Made by a program: the position numbers and the translations under genes. Positions 58,043-64,000 of a stretch of 64,000 nucleotides of DNA are shown here, one piece after another. Source of the stretch: Metarhizium brunneum (Eukaryota; Ascomycota; Sordariomycetes; Hypocreales; Clavicipitaceae); contig NC_089424.1 of assembly GCF_013426205.1 (NCBI RefSeq), positions 1,240,001 to 1,304,000 of the forward strand, written 5' to 3'. The notes beneath the pieces are model-generated. The model was not told where the DNA came from. It worked only from the letters and a program-made list of their open reading frames with translations, and made no database searches. Positions within the stretch are counted from its first letter, which is position 1. Each line of letters begins with the position of its first letter.

Positions 58043-59952
58043 ATGTTCACACAACCCGTCTCATCTCCTCCTCCCGGGCCGCAGGGTGCCAACCCCGTCC
58101 CCGTCTCGCCGTCTCGCCCAAGCCGACTCCGAGGGTTGACCTACTTGCGCAACTACACCCACAACCATTTGTTGTCGCGAGACTCACACCACTCATCCTC
58201 ATCATCCACCAACACCAACGCCAACGCCAGCTCATCCCATCGCAGCAGCCAGACGCAGAATGGCAACTTGACCCGATCCGTCAGCTACACCCCGTCGTCG
58301 ACAATTTCCCCCGCTTCGCAAAACCCCAATCGTCTCACTCTTGTCAGCACATCCCCCGACGCCACGTCTTCATTGTCGCCGCGGGTAAATCCACGAGAGA
58401 ATCACGGTGCCTCATCCAACACCCCCCCGCCAACGATTCCAGAGACGACCAGTTCTACGTCCACGCAGGCTTGGGCGGCGAGCCAAACCACTTCGCCAGA
58501 CTCGACACCCAACGGCGGCCAGTCCAACATGGCTGCAACGAGACCTCGTGCTGTGAGCGATGCCCCCGCAGCCTCGTCTGCCACAAATGGTACTACTGCT
58601 CCTGCCTCTGCCTCTGCTGCGGCCAACGGCGCCCCAGAGACAGTGCCGTCAATACGCTTCTCCGCACACTACGACCTTCGATCGACTCGGCCCTCGCTCT
58701 CCTTCTCCCCCATTTCGAGAACCCTGCCAAATGGCACCGAGATCATTCGTGTGGGGCGATATTCAGAACGAGATGGCCAGGCCGCCAATATGAATAACAA
58801 CCAGCCGTCCGCAGCACCAGTGGGTTTCAAGAGCAAAGTTGTGAGTCGCCGACATTGCGAGTTCTGGTGCGAAGATGGCAAGTGGTTCATCAAGGATGTC
58901 AAGAGCTCGTCTGGGACCTTTTTGAACCACATTAGGCTGAGCGCCCCGTCGCAGGAGAGCAAGGCATTTCCGGTCAACGACGGCGACATTGTCCAGCTGG
59001 GCATTGACTTTAAGGGCGGCGAGGAGATGATTTTCCGCTGCGTCAAGATGAGATTGGAGCTGAACCGCGGCTGGCAGAGCAAGCTGAACAGCTTCAAGTG
59101 AGTTCAAAGCGCTCTGCTTTTGATGAAGGAAAAAGATGGAAGACTAACCTCGTACAGCGTCGCAGCTCACAAACGTCTCCGGACCATGGCGACGGGCGCC
59201 CCTGCGGGAGCAGCGTCTGGATCGAGCTCACAAAGCTCGCAAGATTGCTCCATTTGCCTGAATTCTATTGCGGTAGGCGCTCGAACTACTGGGCAACTTC
59301 GGTACTCGGATCCATATGTGCTAATATTATGTATATGCAGCCATGCCAATCTTTATTTGTCGCACCGTGCTCTCACACATGGCACTTTAAATGTGTGCGA
59401 TCACTTTTGACGTCGTCGCAATATCCCATCTTTGTCTGCCCCAACTGTCGGGCAGGAGCCGATCTCGAGGCCGATGTGGATGAGCCATCTGAAGAATGGC
59501 AGCAACTAGACGACGATGGCTTGGATGCGGATAAAAAGGAATCCGAAAATCCACAACCAGAGGAACCCCCTGTTGCCGAGTCCACAGAAGCCGCGGCACC
59601 AGACCCGGATGCTATGGATGTAGATGTTACAATGAGTGTCAATGAGTCAGACAGCCCCCAGGAAAGGCCGACAGGCAACTCGTTGCACACAGCCTCAGAG
59701 CCGCTGCCTATCACAAATCCAGCCTCGGGCTCGGGGCGTGTAGGCCATTTACGTGAGCACCGATCCCCATCACCATCATCCAGCGGGGCAGAGGGCCCCA
59801 TCACGCCGAGAAACAATGCTGGACCGTGGGTATTTGACGGCAGTGCAGGGCAGCGGGCTGCTACTGGCAGCCCCGAAATGCGAAGCCTAGATGCTGCAGC
59901 TGAAATGGATGTCGGCGGCGGTGCTAACCAGAGCGATGATTCCATTCGCTGA
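58043..59952 (+). CDS. dma1: FHA-RING E3 ubiquitin ligase, DMA1/CHFR type
   Basis: Three exons: 58043-59097, 59158-59272 and 59341-59952 (1782 nt, 593 residues). Junctions are LNSFK|NVAAH with CTAAC branch, and LNSIA|PCQSL. Residues 1-215 are Ser/Thr/Pro/Asn-rich and disordered. The FHA domain covers about 220-345, with RVGRYSE, the phosphothreonine-binding VVSRRHCEFW, and KDVKSSSGTFLNHIRLS. A C3H2C3-type RING starts at C382 (CSICLNSI), then C.SHTWHFKCV and CPNC. A long acidic/Ser-rich tail follows. DMA-type ligases bind phosphorylated partners and control septin assembly, spindle position checkpoint and cytokinesis. The split of the RING by an intron is visible in the sequence. Confidence 0.92.
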
Positions 59953-60895
59953 GGAGGGCCGGTGCCAATGAAGAATCGGCGTTTGATAGGGACGGTGATT
60001 GTGTGGTTTTGTATGGAAACGAGATGAGGGAACGGGGAGAAGTGCGATACATGGCAAGCCTGACGAAACCATTCTTTTATTCGGAGAGCATAGCGAGCGA
60101 CACATGTCACCTTTTCCAACGGTTCCCGCAGTGTTCTTGTCATAGACGGCGTTCCTGCTTTTGTTCATTTTGAGGGTTCTAGGCTGCATTCCCGACAAGT
60201 GGTCTTGGAGCTGGAACATGTTCATCCTGCGAAACGACTTTTATTTTCTTTTGTATAGCATTGGATTGGTAAATTGGGTATATCACTATACGCAGACCTG
60301 CATTCCTGGGCGCATTTGGACGCCGCATCTATTTGCCGCTTAAGTATTAATAAAGCAGTTTTGCTGCGTTTGCCTGGGAATTTGAATTTGAATTTGAAGC
60401 TACTTCGGAGATTGCTGTGCGAGCTGTGTTCTTTGCTACGAAGTATATTGCGAGCGAAATAAAAAGGGCTACATAGTCAATGACGATCCATCGTCCATCC
60501 GTCATGGCTGGCCCTGGACAGGCCCAAAGTGAGCAGTAAGTTACGTAGTAATAGTAGTAGCAAGGTGAGTCGAGTCGGGACCTCCGTCCGACGTCAGATC
60601 CGATTTATCGCCGAGTACTCCCGTCACTCGGCATCCTAAAGCCACACCACAGACCCAACTTTTTTTCTGGGTCCCATCCGCAGCCAACCGACGACTAACT
60701 ACCTTGGAAACGTGACGGCAATGAAATTTTGCCGCTGTCACCTTCATCGCATCATCCCCTATCAAGCGAGCTGGCTTCGACGGGCAGATTCAACGACTGC
60801 TAGACTTTTGCGTTCTGGTTGATTTTACCCAAGCTACGAGGGGATTTGTAAACGGCAGGGGGGAAAGAGACGACGGCATCGAGGCACCACCCACC
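59953..60895. other. Intergenic, DMA1 3' flank and MPP alpha promoter
   Basis: 943 bp without a supportable gene. The last 200 bp are the leader of the peptidase gene. Short direct repeats of TTTGAAT occur near 60380-60400. Confidence 0.5.
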
Positions 60896-62705
60896 ATGCT
60901 GCGGCAGCTTTCGGCGCGGCTCTCGCCGACGACTAGGTTTTTGGCGAGGGGAAATGCGTGGAGGAGGGGGATGGCGACGGTGAGAGTAGAGGGACTGCAA
61001 AAAGTTTGTTCTTGTCTTGTCTGTTTTCTCTCGTGCCGGGTACCCGTGGCACTTGATGGCCGGAGAAACGAAACGTCCCCGAGACTACTGAGGGCAAATG
61101 CTCACGGCTGAATAGGAACCCACGGAACTAGACCAGATCACCACTCTCCCCAACGGCCTGCGTGTGGCATCCGAGGCACTGCCCGGCTCCTTCGCCGGCG
61201 TGGGCGTCTACGTCGAGGCCGGGTCTCGCTTCGAAACCCCTTCGCTCCGGGGCGTGTCGCACATCATGGACCGGCTGGCCTTCAAGAGCACCTCGTCGCA
61301 CACGGCCGACGCCATGCTCGAGCGCGTGGAGAATCTCGGCGGCAACATCCAGTGCGCGTCGTCGCGAGAATCCATGATGTACCAGGCCGCCACGTTCAAC
61401 AATGCGGTCCCCGAAACGGTCTCCCTGCTGGCCGAGACGATCCGCGATCCCAACATCACCGAGGACGAGGTCGCCGAGCAGATTGAGACGGCGAGGTATG
61501 AAATCGCCGAGATTTGGGGCAAGCCGGAGCTTATCCTGCCAGAGTTGGTGCACACAGCCGCGTTTAAGGACAATACCCTGGGCAATCCGCTGCTGTGTCC
61601 GGAGGAGAGACTGGGCGAGATCAAGAGGGACACGGTGCTCAAGTACAGAGAGGCGTTTTACCAGCCGGAAAGAATGGTGCTGGCGTTTGCGGGGGTCGAT
61701 CATGGTGTTGCCGTGCGGCTGGCGGAGCAGTTCTTCGGCGACATGAAGAGCACGAGTTTGCCGGGCGCGAGGGAGGTGACGGGGAGTGAAACGGAGAGCG
61801 ACACCGACTCCGCTTCGTCTTCTTCTTCGTATACGTCGGCGTCGTCGTCGTCGTCGGCAACTCCCCGAACGCACATCATGTCCAAGATTCCGTTCATCAA
61901 GAACCTGTCCACGTCGGCGCCTCGCAACGCCGCTGTGCTGAACAACCTGCCCGCTGATATTGCCGCTTTCCCGGCCCACTACACGGGGGGATTCCTCTCG
62001 CTGCCGGCGCAACCGCCGTCGCTCAACCAGACCAACTTTACGCATATCCACCTGGCATTCGAGGGCCTTCCCGTGGGGTCGGATGACATCTACGCGCTGG
62101 CGACGTTGCAGACGCTCCTCGGCGGCGGGGGTTCGTTCTCGGCCGGCGGCCCAGGCAAGGGCATGTACTCGCGGCTGTACACCAACGTGCTCAACCAGTA
62201 CGGCTGGGTGGAATCGTGCGTGTCCTTCAACCACTCATACACGGACTCGGGGCTGTTTGGCATCTCGGCGTCGTGCCTGCCGGGCCACACGTCGGCCATG
62301 CTGGACGTCATGTGCCAGGAGCTGCGGGCGCTCACGCTCGACACGGGCTTCTCGCGCCTGCAGGAGGGCGAGGTGTCGCGGGCCAAGAACCAGCTGCGGT
62401 CGAGCCTGCTAATGAACCTGGAGTCGCGCATGGTCGAGCTGGAGGACCTCGGCCGCTCCGTCCAGGTCCACGGCCACAAGATCCCCGTCCGGGACATGTG
62501 CGCGCGCATCGAGGCCCTCACCGTCCGCGACCTGCGGAGGGTCGCGAGCATGGTTGTCCACGGCACGCTTGGGAACCCCGGCCGCGGGAGCGGCGCGCCC
62601 ACCGTCGTCGTCCAGGAGGCGCAGGCGTATGGCCTGACGAGCCACTCCATGACCTGGGACCAGATCCAGGACCGTATTGACGCCTGGAAGTTGGGCAGGA
62701 GATGA
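60896..62705 (+). CDS. MAS2: Mitochondrial processing peptidase, alpha subunit
   Basis: Two exons: 60896-60979 and 61116-62705 (1674 nt, 557 residues), start context CCACCATGC. Exon 1 encodes an amphipathic presequence, MLRQLSARLSPTTRF with several Arg. Exon 2 starts EPTELDQITTLPNGLRVASE. The M16 fold is clear. As in alpha subunits the zinc motif of the beta subunit is absent (HIMDRLAFKST where beta has HFLEH). The glycine-rich loop LLGGGGSFSAGGPGKGMYSR is at about 361-380. With MPP beta it removes presequences in the matrix. A Ser-rich insert of about 26 residues (about 252-277, SETESDTDSAS and onward) is unusual for this conserved protein. Very high GC at third positions. Confidence 0.94.
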
Positions 62706-63831
62706 TGACGTTTGCTGAGGTGTTTTTGTTTGTTTTTTGGGCGCCCGTGTATTATATGATTTGCTTGGAGCAGGGGCCTGCCGTGTACAGTATTCTAGAC
62801 ACCGTGTTGATATATGATATGGCACTACATTGGTGTTGCGGAGTAATTTTTTTTTTTAATTTTTGGCAAAATCACACCTCGAGACTATGTTGTATGTGCT
62901 AGACTCGCTGCCTGCTAGGTATCCTCGATGCTAAATGTGCAGGCAAGCTCTTGCACGGAATGTATTGAGGATCCGGTTCGTGCTCACGACCTCTCACTTT
63001 GCGGTAAACCCTGCGTGCTGGCGATATACAGAGACAGCCGTGTGCTCATGTTCATGCAACGCCCGACGTTGCATGTGGTGCACGTGGCAGCGTAGCCATA
63101 CACTCACAAGTGACAAGAGTATGCCATCCCTAACTAACATCGCGCACGCGCACCGGCGACATATATGTACCTACGTTCCTTTCTGCGGTGGGACTCATGC
63201 ACTACTTCCACCTTGGGATATACGACGGGCGTGGACCTACTGGCTGACGCGTATTTGCTTGATTCCCGAGGCGAAGCGGTTGTCCGGACGAGGATGCGAG
63301 GCGTACCCGTGCGTCGTAGGATCATAGGATATTCAGAAGGATAAATGCATGGGAAGTAGCTATTGCAGTGCCCAAAGCCGCCTTCAAGGGTATACGGTGC
63401 TGTTAATTCACTAGGCTGGAGAGGTGAGAAGCAAGAGGCATCGGTCTGGGAACCCTGATGTTGTGAAACCGACGAGTTTGGGTACAAATAGCGAGCAGGC
63501 GGGATATAACGACTAAGCTATAAAGACGAAATGAAGGGCAAAGAATATCGTGCCTTATTACGCATGTTGCTAGAGCACACGGCACGTAATTTAATAAAAG
63601 GAACAGACCGCGTTGGAAGCGGCCAGATAGGTAGTCAAGTCGTGTATTGATCTATTCTGTATACAACATCTATGCCGACGCTGCTGGAGCTCTTTGGCCA
63701 TCCTGTAATCTGTTCATCTAAATAAAAATCATGCAAGATCCGCTATGTGGTATATGTATATAAAACGTTCAAACTCCTCGCCATGATACGCAGATGTCTC
63801 ACAAAGAAAATAACAAACAAAATAAAAAAGA
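62706..63831. other. Convergent 3' flanks, no gene seen
   Basis: 1.1 kb between the stop of the peptidase gene and the stop of the right-edge gene. AT-rich runs near 62845-62870. Nothing further is supported. Confidence 0.5.
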
Positions 63832-64000
63832 CTAAAGCTTCGATCGCACCGCTTCCAAACGGTATTTTACATCTTTCAGCGCCTTATTTGACGGTTTCCA
63901 ATCATCAAATTGCTGCAATAGGTCCTCCGTCTCGCTGCTCAGTTCCGTCTTTACGAAACTTTCTTCTAGCATGCCGCGCATGATCCACGGCAACACGTAC
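63832..64000 (-). CDS. 3' end of an unidentified gene; C-terminus Ser-Lys-Leu
   Basis: A minus-strand frame enters at the right edge and stops at 63834-63832, 55 codons. It reads MRGMLEESFVKTELSSETED, then QFDDWKPSNKALKDVKYRLE and ends RSKL. The charged, helical, evenly spaced sequence looks coding. The end is a canonical type 1 peroxisomal targeting signal (SKL), which suggests a peroxisomal matrix protein. The family is not recognised from this fragment, and the rest lies outside the window. Confidence 0.65.
   Translation of the reverse strand, partial: YVLPWIMRGMLEESFVKTELSSETEDLLQQFDDWKPSNKALKDVKYRLEAVRSKL

Overview
The window is nuclear DNA from a filamentous ascomycete (Pezizomycotina), most likely a sordariomycete of the Hypocreales type. 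Coding density is moderate, about 43 percent by my exon sums. Introns are short (mostly 50-110 nt) with GTRNGT donors, CTAAC/CTGAC branch sites and CAG/TAG acceptors. The proteins are fungal housekeeping families, including FMP27 with its GFWDK and WPPW motifs, ATG16, a DMA-type FHA-RING ligase and a fungal UspA protein with a long low-complexity N-terminus. The species cannot be named from the sequence alone.

Layout. 1-8206 (minus): most of a giant FMP27/BLTP2 lipid-transfer protein, cut by the left edge. 10915-11784 (minus): a four-exon Tim17-like small membrane protein, divergent from eIF4B (12629-14726, plus, seven exons including one of 6 nt). 15629-16360 (plus): Nudix hydrolase, convergent with a single-exon Golgi pH regulator (18265-16607, minus). 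19640-20560: a decayed NLR-type gene (nucleoside-phosphorylase domain plus ankyrin). 25573-22305 (minus): a UspA-domain protein with a 1.5 kb first intron and a 270-codon open frame directly behind its stop. 25.6-31.7 kb holds no gene I can support. eIF3l (33339-31727, minus) and the ribosome-maturation GTPase EFL1 (34059-37327, plus) share a divergent promoter. 39458-39027 (minus): a small unknown protein. 43-47.5 kb is an AT-rich, gene-poor island with four tRNA-Asn(GUU) genes and an arsenite methyltransferase relic. Then come DOT1 (48356-49942), ATG16 (50937-50178, minus) divergent from VPS16 (51344-54250), a 3.8 kb gap, DMA1-like (58043-59952), the mitochondrial processing peptidase alpha subunit (60896-62705), and at the right edge the 3' end of a minus-strand gene ending in Ser-Lys-Leu.

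Functional themes are translation (eIF4B, eIF3l, EFL1, tRNA-Asn), membrane traffic, autophagy and lipid transfer (FMP27, GPHR, VPS16, ATG16), mitochondria (MPP alpha and possibly the Tim17-like protein) and chromatin/cell cycle (DOT1, DMA1). This is a core-gene neighbourhood, not a metabolite cluster. The relics and the tRNA island are its accessory part.

The most unusual observation is the third tRNA-Asn copy (45749-45882). It is interrupted in the variable loop by exactly 60 nt that look like a complete spliceosomal intron (GTGAGT, GCTAAT, terminal AG) set into an AG|GT site. Removing it restores a tRNA identical to its neighbours. A second signal is a 9-mer, TACGGAGTA/TACTCCGTA, found 12 times in the window, always outside the annotated exons, against about 0.5 expected by chance.
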